Shown here: positions 44,155-56,114 of the stretch, piece after piece
Layout: every line of letters begins with the position of its first letter
Position numbering within the stretch: the stretch's first letter is position 1
Assembly (NCBI GenBank): GCA_033558025.1
Contig: JAUCEF010000008.1
Location: 186,001 to 250,000, forward strand
Direction: 5' to 3'
Length of the DNA stretch: 64,000 bases
From: Phytophthora sp. 'mugwort'
Lineage: Eukaryota > Oomycota > Peronosporomycetes > Peronosporales > Peronosporaceae
Translations under genes and position numbers: made by a program
Notes under the pieces: model-generated
The model's database searches: none
What the model saw: the letters and a program-made list of their open reading frames with translations, nothing else
What the model was told of the DNA's origin: nothing

Positions 44155-44928
44155 TTAGTTAGCTGATCTCGTAAGCAATCTGACGCAGTCGGCAGCCCGT
44201 TTTGTTTCAATGTTTGGGTTTTCTTTGACCGCACTGTTGGCTGCATTTGCCGTGAGTGGCAAGCGGATGGTTGTTGCCCTTATCGGAGCTGGCTCGTGTC
44301 TTTCCATCGATGGGCTATCCGCTGGCGCTCCATCACTCTTCGCGCCCAAAACGTTTTGTAGTATCCATTGTGTTCAAGAGGAACCCAAATCACATCTTGT
44401 CCACCGCCTAGCGCTTGCGATGAAGCTGAAAAACACGACACATGTATCAGTTGCATTCATTGCTGCTCGACTCTCCAGTCTTCAAGCTCTATGTCCATCG
44501 TGTCAGCCACAGTTCCTTCGAAATCCCATGTCAAGTCACCCACACTTAATTCCGTTAACGGATTCTCTCGACACAATTTGTTGTTTTTCTCGCTCCGCAA
44601 AACCATGATAAGCTTTCGAGCATCAGCTGGAACGGCAGGCTCAAGTTGCTTCATCACTTGCTGTCCGTAGCGGTGCGCCAACGACCATCGGGGCCAGCAC
44701 AGCCTTGGTACAGATTTCTTGCACTGTCGCCGCTGACGAGAGAACTCGAGCTGCGAAGTTTATACATGATGCGAGCGAAGCTGTTGGAGATAGGTTTTTC
44801 TTTCTACTCATGCTTGCTGGGGTCTGTGACGCACAATGACCAGTCGTTTGTATCTGCACAAGCAAAAGAAACGATTCCACCTCGTCGTTGGGATTATTAT
44901 TACGCAACATGCAAATGCGATGCAGCAC
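44155..44928 (-). CDS. coding-like sequence, unrecognised, frame-broken
   Basis: Minus-strand frames that read as one protein with shifts: ATVQEICTKAVLAPMVVGAP (near 44740), AHRYGQQVMKQLEPAVPADA and RKLIMVLRSEKNNKL with ELSVGDLTWDFEGTVADTMD (44680-44500), then a final frame RATTIRLPLTANAANSAVKE ending TRSAN at 44155. It lies immediately downstream of CCDC93 on the same strand. I do not recognise the family. It may be a small spliced gene or a decayed one. The opposite strand has a 132-codon frame here, judged less protein-like. Confidence 0.3.
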
Positions 44929-44952
44929 CAGTTATTGAACTTGGCTGTCAGG

Positions 44953-46902
44953 CTATTGGTGCGTCAACTCTTCGAGTCTGGATACCAGTTTTTCATTCTT
45001 CTCGCACTCCTTCTGGAACTCTCGAATTGCATTCACGTACATGCGCTCCTGTTCAAGCAGCAACTGGTACTTGCTATCCATTGTTTCCACTCTGAACTGG
45101 TGGTCGTCCCGTGCAGCCTGCTGCTTGGCGACGGTCCCCCGTACATTCTGAATTATATTTTCAATCTGCGTGAAGAAAACTTGCGTAGCTGTCTTAGATC
45201 CCATCGCGACGCCAAAGTTCTCGTGAATGCTATTGATCAGCGATACTTCCTTCTCCAAAAATTCGTGCGTGGTCTTGAGTGTGTTGTAGACGCAGTAATA
45301 CTTTCGAGTTTCATCGAGTGTCAATGCTACTTCATCGTAGAGTTCCACGAACCGCTTCTCATACTGCACCAGCTCGATCCGGGTGGGGATCTCATCGATC
45401 TGCTTCATCTTCATATGCAGCGATCGGGTGTGCTTGGCCGCCGCTAGCTTCATATCCTTGTGTTTTTTAGCCATTTGCGAGTGTATCTCCTCGATCTCGT
45501 TCAGACGAAGTGCCTCTTCGTCCTGGTTGCTGGCATCTTCCGCTACCTGCAGCTTCAGTTTCTCGATGCGCTCCTTCATAGCTTCAAGCTCCAGTCGACA
45601 CTTCGCACGGAACTCGTTATTTTCACGCTTCAAAGCTTCATTCGTCGACACAAGCTGACGCAATTTCACCAGGTGTGTCTGAGTATTTTCATCCTTTGGC
45701 GTCTGTGCTTCAACCTCCGACATTTCTTGGTTGACAGCAGATAGTGCTTCATCCAGCGCTGCAGCTCGTGCGTTGCTCTCCTGCGTCTTAGCGTCCAAGT
45801 TCTTCTTCTCCTGGATCAGTTGATGCACTTGAACCTCGTGTTGCTTCAACTGTACTCGCACCAAGTCCAACGGAGACCGCACACTCGATCCAACACGTCC
45901 GTCAACATCTACCCGCTTTTCTTCTGGTGCGGAAACTACTCTCTGGAGTAGCTTCGCTTCACGCTCACGTCGTTGATTGAGCAACGCCTGTTGTTCCTCC
46001 TTCGCCTGTTTCATCACCTTTTGGTATTGCCTTTCAAAATCTGCAGCTTGTGAATCACTCCGCTTCGTCCTTCTCAACCCCCGCATACTTTCCCTACGTG
46101 GCTTCGTCACTCCACCTGACGCGATCGCCGCCGCTTGACTAGCAATTTGTGACATGAAATTTAGATGGTCTTTACTTTCCTCTGTCGTATCCATTGTCGG
46201 TTCTTCCTCATCAACAGCGACGGTAACTCTTTCTCCGTACTCCAACAAACACTTTTGAATTAATGCATCTTCGTTTTCCTCTTTTTCTCCCTCCGCTGCA
46301 ACGTACTTCCAGCGTCTTTTCGGTGCACATGCATCCAACAGGAACGCGACCTCTTTCTTCAGCGGTGCGACACGTTTCATATCCTGGAGTGGGTTCATAA
46401 CCTGCAGATACGCTCTCTTCCGCCGGATCTTCTCCAAGTGCTGATCTTCATGACCCTCATCGATCAACCACATCACGATTTTTTGCACTGTTTCAATGTC
46501 TCCGAAATCTTGAAGCAGCAACTGGTGCGGCTGGATCGGTACCGGGCAGGCATAATTAAGAGCCTCAATACAGCGCACCGCCTCCTGTGCGAGCCCCAAT
46601 CGAGGTTTCATCTTCTCGTGGGACTGGAACAATACGTCCCATTGCACTCTTCCCTTCTCGGCGACTTCTCTCTTCACGATTCGCTGTAATAACCACGTGA
46701 TACCGCTCAGGACGCGGTCGAACGCGCTGTACGAGTTCACATGCGCCTTCGGGAACCCTGTGGCCTCCAGAGCTTGTAGTATGCAGGACAACTTGGCTGC
46801 GGCATCTGTGCCGTACATTTCGGCAAGATCATAGGCGTCGGGGGGTGCTTGTGGGGCCGTCAAGGCGCTGGGGACGGAGGCAACCCATGCCGAGCTGAAC
46901 AT
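44953..46902 (-). CDS. CCDC93: CCDC93-like coiled-coil protein (Commander/CCC complex)
   Basis: Intact, intronless gene of 649 codons from the ATG at 46902. The N-terminal globular part carries ATGFPKAHVNSYSAFDRVLS followed by GITWLL, matching the NN-CH-like domain start of CCDC93. The middle and C-terminus are long coiled coils. The conserved tail reads IPTRIELVQYEKRFVELYDE (from residue 505) and EFLEKEVSLINSIHENF, a hallmark of the family. In animals CCDC93 is a subunit of the CCC complex with CCDC22 and COMMD proteins, which acts with retriever and WASH in endosomal recycling. The frame opens 51 codons earlier (ATG at 47055), but that extension contains promoter-like DNA (CCAATAAGATCACAATATTT) and is not family-like. 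The human protein is about 631 residues. Confidence 0.9.
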   Translation of the reverse strand: MFSSAWVASVPSALTAPQAPPDAYDLAEMYGTDAAAKLSCILQALEATGFPKAHVNSYSAFDRVLSGITWLLQRIVKREVAEKGRVQWDVLFQSHEKMKPRLGLAQEAVRCIEALNYACPVPIQPHQLLLQDFGDIETVQKIVMWLIDEGHEDQHLEKIRRKRAYLQVMNPLQDMKRVAPLKKEVAFLLDACAPKRRWKYVAAEGEKEENEDALIQKCLLEYGERVTVAVDEEEPTMDTTEESKDHLNFMSQIASQAAAIASGGVTKPRRESMRGLRRTKRSDSQAADFERQYQKVMKQAKEEQQALLNQRREREAKLLQRVVSAPEEKRVDVDGRVGSSVRSPLDLVRVQLKQHEVQVHQLIQEKKNLDAKTQESNARAAALDEALSAVNQEMSEVEAQTPKDENTQTHLVKLRQLVSTNEALKRENNEFRAKCRLELEAMKERIEKLKLQVAEDASNQDEEALRLNEIEEIHSQMAKKHKDMKLAAAKHTRSLHMKMKQIDEIPTRIELVQYEKRFVELYDEVALTLDETRKYYCVYNTLKTTHEFLEKEVSLINSIHENFGVAMGSKTATQVFFTQIENIIQNVRGTVAKQQAARDDHQFRVETMDSKYQLLLEQERMYVNAIREFQKECEKNEKLVSRLEELTHQ

Positions 46903-47145
46903 TGCTGCAGCGTGCGGAATCCAAAATAAGAGTGATGTTCGATTGAAGACGAGGAGTTTCTTTAAGTACGCTTTATTAGGGAGAGGTTCAAGTCTTTTAT
47001 CTGCCTCCTCAGTTGAAAAATATTGTGATCTTATTGGCCAGGCCGCTGTCGCCACCTCTGCACAGTCGCAAGGTCTTCAGTTATAAGATTGCACAGGTAG
47101 ATCCTTGGCAAGCAGTCAGCCACACACACACACACACACACAAAA
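46903..47145 (-). promoter_or_regulatory. probable promoter and 5' leader of CCDC93
   Basis: Read on the minus strand, a CCAAT box (GGCCAATAAG, near 47035) is followed by AT-rich sequence and several TAATAAAG/GATAAAAG words before the ATG at 46902. A (CA)n microsatellite (47121-47142) lies just upstream. No oomycete initiator consensus was identified with certainty. Confidence 0.35.
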
Positions 47146-47357
47146 TGATGGCGGATGACTTCGACGAAAAATACGTGGTCGTCGCTGCAGCCCTCGCTGC
47201 AGCCGTAGCTGCTATTCACCATGGATGCCGCAACAGAGAGCCATGCTGCTGTATGGCCCCAAGTTCGTGTCCTTGGAATGGCGCCGACGGATGCTGCCTC
47301 ACTGCTCACTCTCGACGGTCCTGTTTTGCGAATGGTTGCGTCCAGTTAAAACACTAG
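47146..47357 (+). CDS. short frame, possible transposon protein start
   Basis: The frame starting at 47146 (MMADDFDEKYVVVAAALAAA) has an acidic start followed by an Ala/Val-rich helix, then a Cys-rich stretch and a stop. Similar starts occur in oomycete Harbinger-type transposases. The frame is short and ends early, so if it is a transposon start it is truncated. Weak support. Confidence 0.25.
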
Positions 47358-48090
47358 GTGGTACAGTGTACCATGGCACTGTACGGGGTCTGAGAGGTTG
47401 ATTGTTCAGTGCTACCTCATTTAGTCTCTGTTGGTTGCTTTCCACAGAGGTGATTTCTTAATAACTTCTGGACCTCTTAATAAGCACACCTTGTAGCCCT
47501 TGCATATCTGCTCGGATTCATTATTAGAATAGTCAACCAATATGGTCATATCTAATCACTCTCGAATCGCTTCAAATAGCATTTGTGCGCTTATGAAAAT
47601 GACATCTGTACTTGGTGGCGCAAGAAGCTATGCGTCACCAGCTTAGATGAAACTTTTTGTGAAGGGAGATATGTCGCCCGGGTTTCGTCATGAAAGCCGA
47701 CTATATCATGTAGCAAAAGTGGCTGGGATACGGCTGTTGTTGGGTATGATGGTGGTAAAGCGGCTCTACGACGCTAGCCAACAGGGTGTTCTAAGCACGG
47801 AGGGCTTCTTACGGCCCAGACGAATCCATTGTTCCTTTGGGAATGTGCGAAGGAGTTCGACACTCTATGTTTTTTCATTCGTCCTCATCACCCGACTGCG
47901 CCTGAGTTCAACGGATTTATCGGCTACACCAACTACGTTGGGATCAAGACGTATCTAGGTGCGAAAAAAGTCTGAGCTCATATCTTCTAGGCTAGACACT
48001 GGAGCAGCAGAGCGCTAGCCCCACTAACATCTTTCAATCAGTTCTCACTTTTATCTTATGGACTTAAGCGCGTGACTTGACTTTGAATCG
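47358..48090. other. gap, possibly 5' LTR region of the plus-strand gypsy element
   Basis: No gene is recognised. A near-palindrome (GGTACAGTGTACC...GGCACTGTAC) lies at about 47362-47390. It precedes the plus-strand gypsy remnant, but no LTR ends could be fixed. Confidence 0.3.
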
Positions 48091-48099
48091 ATTCAAATT

Positions 48100-50280
48100 A
48101 GCAGCGATCAGGCTCATCCGTCTCGTCAACCCGCAAGGATGTACTGCTCCGGGCAGAAGGATGCCAAGAGCGCTATTTAACGTACTCGATCAGTACGCGC
48201 TGACAAGGCGAAAGGAATTCAAGAGGAAGTCGTGATCAATAAGATGTTCAAGTTCACTGATGGAGGGCCCAAGGAATTTTTAGAGTAGGTGTACCATTTC
48301 TACCAGCTCGCCAGCACCAAGCATGGAATGCCGAAAACAAGTTTTCAACACTACCATATTGCCGGAAGGTGATCTTCGAGACGCTTTCGAAGTTGCTTCA
48401 ACCAGCGACGATGACGTGCGCATGAACGATGAGTTTCGTAGAGCACTCTATACAGCGTCAAGAGTTATCCTGCTGGTAGACTACAGTGAGAAACTCGAGG
48501 AAGTACTTTGGGAGATCAAGAAGACTCGCAGTGTCACTCGCCAAATGCACCAAACGCTAGCGCGAATGGAGAACACGTTGGGCAAACTGAGCGAAAACTC
48601 ACCAATGTGCGAGGACGCGTTGTACCGCTTGTTCAAGCGTAGTTTGCTGTTCGAATGGCAAAACCAATATGGCGCCAGCGGTCAAGTATATTTGACAGTG
48701 TTGCTCTTGCCCCGTTTTTCGAACGATTTTTTTTTTTGAGCAAGGCGAATAGCGTCTACACCGTGCCAGTGGACTGAACGGCCAATAGAGATGAAACACC
48801 AACCACAACAAATCGTGCATCAACGGGCGTCGAATCTGCACCAACCGCAACTATAACAGCCGCAATTCCCATCGCAGCAATGCCAACCGCCAGCAAAACC
48901 GCGGTGGCAACCCGTGACGGTAACACGGACGGCAATGGCAACAATTCTTCCGACAACAAATGCTGTACCTTTCCCAGGACGACGACACACAACACCCAAG
49001 ACTGCCGTGCAATTCAGCATGACAACCAACAGGAGTAGCACCAGCAAGCTGATCACGAGCGCGGTCGTACTGCTCAGCGCAACCGTGAACGCTGTGAACA
49101 CGGGTACCAACAAGGTCAGACTCGCGTGGGGCAGCGATCCCAGCGCGCTGAAAATTCCAGCGACAAAGAGTCAGGGTTTGTGGGCTTTACGCTCAACCGA
49201 CTGCTTCAACCCCTCCGATAAGGATCATGAGCATGTTGGATCGCGGTAAAGAACGGTTTCATGCCCTGCTGGACAGCAGATGTTCGAGAACCATCATCCG
49301 CAGCGACTTTATGGAAGTGGTCGCAGACCAAGGTGGCAAACCGAAACAATCCTGAGTCTCGTTCAAGTTTATCCAGGGGGACATGGCTAGTGCTGGGACC
49401 ATGCCTGCCGGTTTCGTATCCCGCAGTTAAAACGAGACTCGATCATTATTTATGACTTCGAAGTTTTGTCCAGCCTTCGTGACGAAATAGTAATAGGTCG
49501 CGATTTAATGACGGCACTCGGGCTCGTGGTGGGATTTGGAGTAGGAAATGTTCAATGGATGGGAGCGAGATGATCATCCTGACCACAGACGATGCAAAAC
49601 ACCCGTCCAGCGCACGTGGCTTAGTGGGGATTGCCGTGAAGACGTGGACGAACCTGAACTGTTTGCAGGCGAAGAACCCGGCGTTAAATTTGCTGGCACG
49701 CTGCCACAGCATCTCGACGCTCCGTTGCAGCATTGCGCGATTTGTAAGGTGGCCGACTGGGGGGATTTCGTTTGCTGTATTACGCGCTACCCCAGTCAAT
49801 GGCTTATATTCCGTCGAACGCAAAGCCCGCAGCCAGGAAGAAGCAGCTCGACGTGACATACAGCGACTTCTGAAGCTGGATGTTGTGGAGCAGATATACG
49901 ACTCGGCGGCAGCAGCACCTGCGTTTTCCGTAGTGAAGCCCAGTGGTGGACTTCGACTATTCGTGGACTTCCGCTGGCCCCATCGCTTTCTGCTCGCTCG
50001 CCGTACTTTGTGCCTAAAACCCGAGAAATTTTGCTGCGTCTGGGTAAAGCGAAGTATATGAGTACACTCGATGCCAATACGGGCTACTTCGCCAGACATT
50101 TAGCTCTGCAGAGCCTTGCAGCAACTGTATTCTGCCTTCCCTTTGGCGAGTTTCAGTTTAAGAGGCCCCCGATGATAATATCTACAGCTCTCGATGAGTG
50201 CCAGTCATGTATAGAGCGGATTCTTGGAGGCCTACCGTTTTTTATCATGTACCTCGATGACATTTTTGTGGGGTGGATTT
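48100..50280 (+). pseudogene. Ty3/gypsy gag-pol remnant, plus strand
   Basis: Degenerate gypsy element. A gag-like region (48200-49200) includes a 138-codon frame with helical content and a Gln/Pro/Thr-rich stretch. The retropepsin lies at 49240-49560: FHALLDSRCSRTIIRSDFME, where the catalytic D-S/T-G has become DSR, then YDFEVLSSLRDEIVIGRDLM. The RT starts near 49850 (RRDIQRLLKLDVVEQIYDSA, then FSVVKPSGGLRLFVDFRW), continues KYMSTLDANTGYF, and reaches FFIMYLDDIFVGW (50240-50275) with the YLDD active site. The coding stops abruptly near 50280, where an opposite-strand gypsy element begins. Frameshifts and stops are present. Confidence 0.75.
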
Positions 50281-52456
50281 CTAGAACGGCACCGTTGCGC
50301 TGTCTACCTTATTCAAAGCATGAACCAGACGCCATTTCCCGTTCGACTTCCAAACGGGGAAGGTTGGCATCGAGTGCGGGGATTTCGATTCCCGCACCAT
50401 GCCTGTCTTGGCCTTGGTGGCGAAGCAGGCATCGGTGACTCGCACTGCTCGCGAGACAGTGGTCATTGCCTTGTGATCCATTACTTCGTGCCCGGCTCGA
50501 GATCGATCACGTGCCTTATCCCACGATCCGGCGAGACATGGATCCTTGGCCACCACGTCCTCGAACTCCTTCATCAAAGGATAGGGTTCTTGAGAATCTC
50601 AGAACCCAAGCGCGAGAGGTGAATGCCTCCAGGACGTTCCCGTCCATAGCGAGGAGGAATTTAATTCCTCAGGAGTGGACTCGTGCTTCAATAGTACCAC
50701 CGCCGCGATCTCCCCGCCTTCAGGTTTGCCAGAAATCTGTCGGTATCGACTCTTCGAGGTTCTGATGTTCTGACACCTCGGGCAGCGGCTCTAGCTGGAT
50801 TCCACCTGCCTTGACCCGATGGCCAGTCTCACCGTCGAGAGAGAATGTGATAACACCCTTCGACTGGCCGCGTCGAAAGAACCCGGGCCCTGGGTTCCGA
50901 GTCGCTTGAAGCGGCTCCAGTCTGAAGTGACTTCAGACTCGACTTGCGGTGTCGACTATTCTGTCGATGGCGACAGCGACATGGTACTGCGTTACCCACG
51001 TCTGTTGTCGTCTCATAGATGACGTCCAAAGCCTCAAGGACTTCATGCAGAACATGGTTACCCGCACAAGAAGCGCGTATCACCGCTTACTCTTCAGCTA
51101 ACGTCTGCGTGACCTGGTTTGGAACATGGTTACCCACACAGGAAGCGCCTCTCGCGTCTTCCTCGCCAGTTTCAGTCTGGGTGATTTGGTGTGGACCTTG
51201 TTTACCCACCTGATCGGTGCCACCCGGCACCGCCACTCTTGAAGCAGCGGGTCGAGGGGTCGAGGACTATCCTGTACGGACTGCCGCACTCGACCAGGTG
51301 CAGCTTCTACTGCCACCGCTTCTAGGGAGTCGCTCAATACGTCGGCGGATCCCAAAAACTCACTGGATGCTCTTGCATCCCGGCGCCCGTTTCGGACGCC
51401 CAGTTCTTGGCAGAGGTGGGAAGATGCCTCGCCAATGCTCTGCCAGTAACTGTGGGCCGGCCGGCCCCGATGGCTTTGGCTCGCCAATCGATCCATGGCA
51501 CATGTTTCTCGAGCAGGGCATACCCACGATCAAGTCATATTTGTCCATCCCCAGGACAGTAAACTGCTTCATGCTGTCGAAGTCCTCGAACTCAAAGCTA
51601 GATCCCATGGCTTGGGAACGGTAATCACCATTCCGTCAGCCAGTTATCCCGACACTGTCCCGTTGCTTTTGCTTTTTCGTAAAGCATCAGCCAACTTGTT
51701 GCTGTTCTCCACAACATTTGCCGGCGTGGAAGTTCATCGGCACCTCGGAGTCAACTAAGACTCGGAAGGGATGGGTATATCACGTACACTTACGTGTACT
51801 ATTAGCAGTCCAACGCTGCCCTCCTTTGGTTCGAGAGTGCGCAGACGTTGAGGGGCTAAGTCTCCACGGGGCCACCCGCGCACTGCTCATAAATACTTAA
51901 AACTTCCCAAGTAGGTCGCCCCGCCCCTACTGGTGTCTTGCGTTCCCCTGCCCAAGGGACCGCTGGCAAAGGCCGCGACCCTTGAGCGCGATGGGCTTGA
52001 GAGGGAAATGCTTTAGTTGTCTCCCCACAGGACAGGCACGTGCGATAAGCCTTAAGTTGCCACAGCTATAGCAGCGAATATCGTGCTGCTCGGCGAGCTC
52101 AAGTTCCATGGGAACCGGTCCGCTGAGCCCTCGCGACTTGGTGTCGCTGTCCCTAGCTACATCCCCGCCAGCGCGCGCGCCTGACGGTGACTGTACTCCT
52201 TTTAGAGGGAGACTTGGATTGCCTCCTCCACAGTGTTGAACTGCGCCAGAAATAGCTGTGTGCGGGCCTGGCCTACCCTTAGTCTGTCCATGAGCACCGT
52301 CACCGTGATGTATTCATGGAGTGGATTCCCAACGAGGGATGCGGTGATCTCCCGCATCTCCTGGATGTACTCGTGCAGCTCATGCCGTCCCTGTTTACAT
52401 GACAGGAAGCGCGACCGCTGGCGGTACTCGTAGTTCGCCGGAATAAAGCTTCTCAC
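50281..52456 (-). pseudogene. Ty3/gypsy gag-pol remnant, minus strand
   Basis: Gypsy element read on the minus strand. The gag capsid lies at 52456-52205 (FLSCKQGRHELHEYIQEMRE, VLMDRLRVGQARTQLFLAQF). A zinc-knuckle-like CYSCGNLRLIARAC follows near 52060. The protease C-terminal part lies at 51600-51520 (FDSMKQFTVLGMDKYDLIVG). A connector follows, then the start of RT at 50400-50290 (VRESKSPHSMPTFPVW, WRLVHALNKVDSATVPF). It ends at 50281 before the YLDD motif. The order gag, protease, RT is normal for gypsy. Stops occur in the connector. Confidence 0.75.
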
Positions 52457-53120
52457 ACTGCTGATCCCAGGATGCGAAGCATCCAGGCGTTATCGCTTCC
52501 CCCGTATACGTCCAAGGCTTAGCACGACCACTAAGATTGGAGAGGGCGGAAGACACTCAGAGTTGCTCGGGAGACGTTCGAAATACCAAACAGTGATGTT
52601 GCAGTGCCAAACGTTATGAGTACTTTGGACGGATAAGCATGTTTTGCAAACAGACACAAAAGGGGGAACACGGCGAGAAAAAGGGCTCGTTAATGAGGTC
52701 GAGCCAAAACTTCCGATCATCACGCCACGATGGAGCAAGACCCAGGAGTATGCAAACGCAACCGATACGTCCATGCGTGACTGTGGGCGCGATGCCGACC
52801 GTGTCGAGCGACACGTAGTCGCGTGATTGTTATAGATCCGCCACTTGACACTTAGGTGGTGCAACGGGTCGTCCACCGTGGGTTACCACCAATTCGTACA
52901 CACCTTGCTGTTCCGCAATACCGACAGTCAAGAGGGCACGGCGAGTGTATCGATTGAGCAGCGCTTGCGTGCGCTTCAAGAAGAAGTAAAGGCTGCAGTT
53001 ACTGTTGATTAATACGGAAAATTCGCGCCGAAGTCATGAAGGCATTTAGGGCAGCGGTGCCTGCAAGCAGCAAATGTATCTAAAAACTTATAAGTTTGCT
53101 AGGTTCAACCAGTTCATTTA
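52457..53120. other. gap between gypsy and MULE remnants
   Basis: Frames are open on both strands (128 codons minus at 52490-52876) without recognisable domains. It may be the 5' part of the minus-strand gypsy element (leader or LTR) and the 3' flank of the MULE. Confidence 0.35.
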
Positions 53121-53128
53121 CTTTATGA

Positions 53129-55432
53129 TTATCGTTCCCTTTTAATGGTTCTCTTCATCTTGTGATTTTTCATAAGTTTGAGCATTGATGCTCGCAACTC
53201 CCACGCCCTGGTCTTATTGAACTTGCCGACTAATAGATCAGGCATAATGCTACTCATTGAAGTGGGTGAGTGCTTGAATATGCATGCCACCGCCACGGTC
53301 ATGCAGTGAACAATATAGATGGCACAGTCTTGCTCGTTAGTTTGATTTGGTTGCTTGATAAAACTAAACTCCACAAATCGACTCTACTGGACATAGTGAC
53401 TGCAGCTAAGGGCCTCTATCGGAAAAAACGTAACTTCTGAAATATTTCGTTTGACTCATGAAGTGGGGAATATGAGTTGACATGGTAGATAATCGTCGTG
53501 CCTGGCTGCAGTAGGCGCTCCGCGACGACGAAACCCCGATGATCCTCGCCGAAAATTGGAAGAGCACGAATCGGTAGTCCTTCCAGTCAATCCTGCAGGC
53601 GCATCGCTACCTACCTCAATCCCGTTCTCAAAATCTCACAATATTTAGATGACCCAAATACCCGCAAAATTCCAGAAACCCGTGCCATATACTTGTAGAT
53701 GATGTAGTCCACCATCGAGCCCGGAACCCGCTCGCCAGGATTTAAGATGATCAGATCATCGTGAAAAATTGGGATTGATATGGTCTTCTGCTCCTTCAAA
53801 CTGTGAGTCAGAGCGATAACCGGGGCGTTCTTGTTTGTACGCGTAAACTGCGGCAATCTTCTGCTCTGCACACAGACGTGCAATCTTCTTCCTCGTACTG
53901 CATGCCGGTAGCTCCACGGTCCTCCAAGTCTACTTCCCCTTTGATTGTGCCCACTTCTTCCAATTCTATCCGCACAATTGGTACCATCCCCTACACTTCC
54001 CACTAGCATAACAGCCTCGTCTTTGCCGTCGCGGTCCGTCTGCATATCAACCACATCGCTACCACTAACTTCCTCCCCAATATTGACCTAACCATCGCCG
54101 TCGGGTTCCACCCCAAAATAGCTGGATTGCGTTCGCTCTTATTGGACGCTTTTCCCTCCCCGTTCTCGACAACAACAGTTCACTATAGTAGGAAGCCATG
54201 TCAGTCATCACCGTCACTACACTCGGCCGGATTGTTGGTACTGGCATAACCAACGGGTGCAGAAAAATTTTGCAAGCTGGAATAACGCCCGAACAGCCAC
54301 TGACGACACATATACTGAGCAAAACTGTTAAGACCTGGGGTAGTCCACCACTTCTGCAGAACTTGTTGACGCAGCTGAAAAAAAACTCTGCTCAATCGTG
54401 CGAAGTGTAAGTCGTACAGTTCCCAGACTATCTCAAATGATAATTGTGCTGGATGAGCCTTCAATACCTTGTAGACATTTTTCATCACATGAAAAAACAC
54501 ATCAAGAACTGGAAATTTAAATTTTGTCCGAATACACTCGCAGCGCGTTGTACTGTTGCCTTTCAGTTATCCACCCATACAAGCGGCTTATGACATCAAG
54601 ACTGACTTAAAAATTGGTTGAGTTTTTTTGGATACGACAAAGTGAAAAACTCGTGAGCGATCACAGATCCCAACTACTATTGTAAGATACGCCAGGCGAT
54701 GTAACCTGTAGGTTGCATCAATGTGCCGATTAAATTCTTCAGGTGGTAGCTGCATCCGCATCATCATCGCCTTTGTTGTTAGGCCCACTACAAATGGACG
54801 GTCGTTAGATCTATTGCCTAACAGAGGCATCCCATCAACACCATGCTCCCAAGTGGACGTGAATGACTGCGAGGCAGACTCATTTCCATTGTAGGCTCGG
54901 GCACGCACCCAATCCGCAATGGCTGCAGCGCGATCATGATTGTCCAGTTGAGTACGCGCGTAGTTATTGACAACGTTTTGAACTATCATGAGGCTAGGTA
55001 GCTGATCCAACGAGACGTCAAATTTTTTTGACATTGCATGTCATATTCGACTTGGTTTCAATCGCTCTTCGGTGAGCTCCCTACAAAACACTTTTTGGGT
55101 TGCGGAAAGCTTCAGTTTCTTTGGTGACGGCCATCCGACATATGCTCGCCGTACTCATACATAACATGCTGGCCCGTCGAAATGTATTGGAGACGTTTGC
55201 CGCGCCAAGGGCATTTGATACTCGTGACAACTTTGCAGGTGTCCGAGACATGTTTGAAAAGTCTGTACCGCATCTTGGGTTGGCCATCCGTACACATTGT
55301 GCAAGTCACGGCCTCATTCTTGGTCGTTGTGTGCGTCTTGAGACTCGCGAGTACGACATCTGTTTCCACTGTCCAGACACCGACGGCCGTCTCTCGCCAG
55401 GGTATGCGTCTCGGCATGATTTTTCCGTCCAC
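53129..55432 (-). pseudogene. MULE transposase with C-terminal Ulp1-type protease, degenerate
   Basis: Minus-strand Mutator-like element. The N-terminal part has a Cys-containing domain (TCTMCTDGQPKMRYRLF and CKVVTSIKCPWRGKRLQYIS, 55300-55180). The transposase follows: FVVGLTTKAMMMRMQLPPEE and HIDATYRLHRLAYLTIVVGI (first catalytic Asp, about 54740), FFHVMKNVYKVLK (54500), then VGYASTNNPAE (54240; the TNN-x-E block with the final Glu). Further on lie Ulp1-like blocks: GTTIIYHVNSYSPLHESN, and QPNQTNEQDCAIYIVHCMTV (53350-53290) with the catalytic Cys of C48 peptidases. Fusion of Ulp1 to MULEs is known in plants and oomycetes. Frameshifts and stops inactivate it. Confidence 0.8.
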
Positions 55433-55491
55433 CTATTCCAGACTGGCAGTTCGGTAAACTATCCTCCACTCAAATTGACGATCAGTCTTCC

Positions 55492-55619
55492 GTTCTACTC
55501 GCCGTCTTCAGTTCTACTCGCCCATACTCCGTTCTAATCGCCAATACTCAGTTCTAACCGCCTGTACTCTGTTCTACTCGATGGTACTCAGTTTCTTTCG
55601 TCGGTACTCAGTTCTACTC
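55492..55619. repeat. 20-bp tandem repeat, about 6.5 copies
   Basis: GTTCTACTCGCC-TACTCA-type units start at 55492, 55511, 55531, 55551, 55571, 55591 and 55611. Copies differ at several positions. The array lies just upstream of the minus-strand MULE start and of the plus-strand Ulp1-like module. Confidence 0.85.
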
Positions 55620-56114
55620 AACAACCTCACGTATTATATGAACTTTTCTGTCACGATATCTCCTTTTCTCTGGAAGGGTCTGGGCACCGTTTTTGTGGTA
55701 CGGAGCTGGGTTTGGGGTGTTATTCACATCTGCACAGGTAGTTAAATGTGTTCTCGTCTGCCCCCTCCCCCCTCTAAAGGCCTTGAGGGAGGAATTATAA
55801 TGTGCAAGTAGATCAACCGCTGTTTGTCGAAACGCAATAGGTTGTGCGCGGTTTCTAAGTAGGTACGTCGGATTGGTTGTTATTCATTCCAGTTACTTTT
55901 TCGAGTAAAGTTAAAGTGCTAAACGACAGAAGGGCAACAGTGGTCAGTCAGCAAGAACACATCGAGGAGCCGCAGCGCAGAGAGAGCCGCCGCCAGTACC
56001 AGCTGCGGAGAGAGCGCAGCCGCCACCAGAAGCGGAGAGAGAGCAGTCGCCACCAGCAGCGGAGAGAGCACCACCAGCAGCAGTAGCGCAGAGAAAAGGG
56101 ACCGCCCCCAAGCG

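Noticed and set aside
49446..50099. 217-codon minus-strand frame
   Set aside because: Antisense shadow of the plus-strand gypsy protease and RT, which carry recognisable motifs.
55492..55619. 20-bp repeats considered as a CRISPR array
   Set aside because: Repeats are degenerate and contiguous with no unique spacers; the genome is eukaryotic.
55877..56086. Arg/Gln-rich plus-strand frame as an independent gene
   Set aside because: Composition reflects a CAG/CGC-type repeat; more likely the upstream part of the Ulp1-like remnant.
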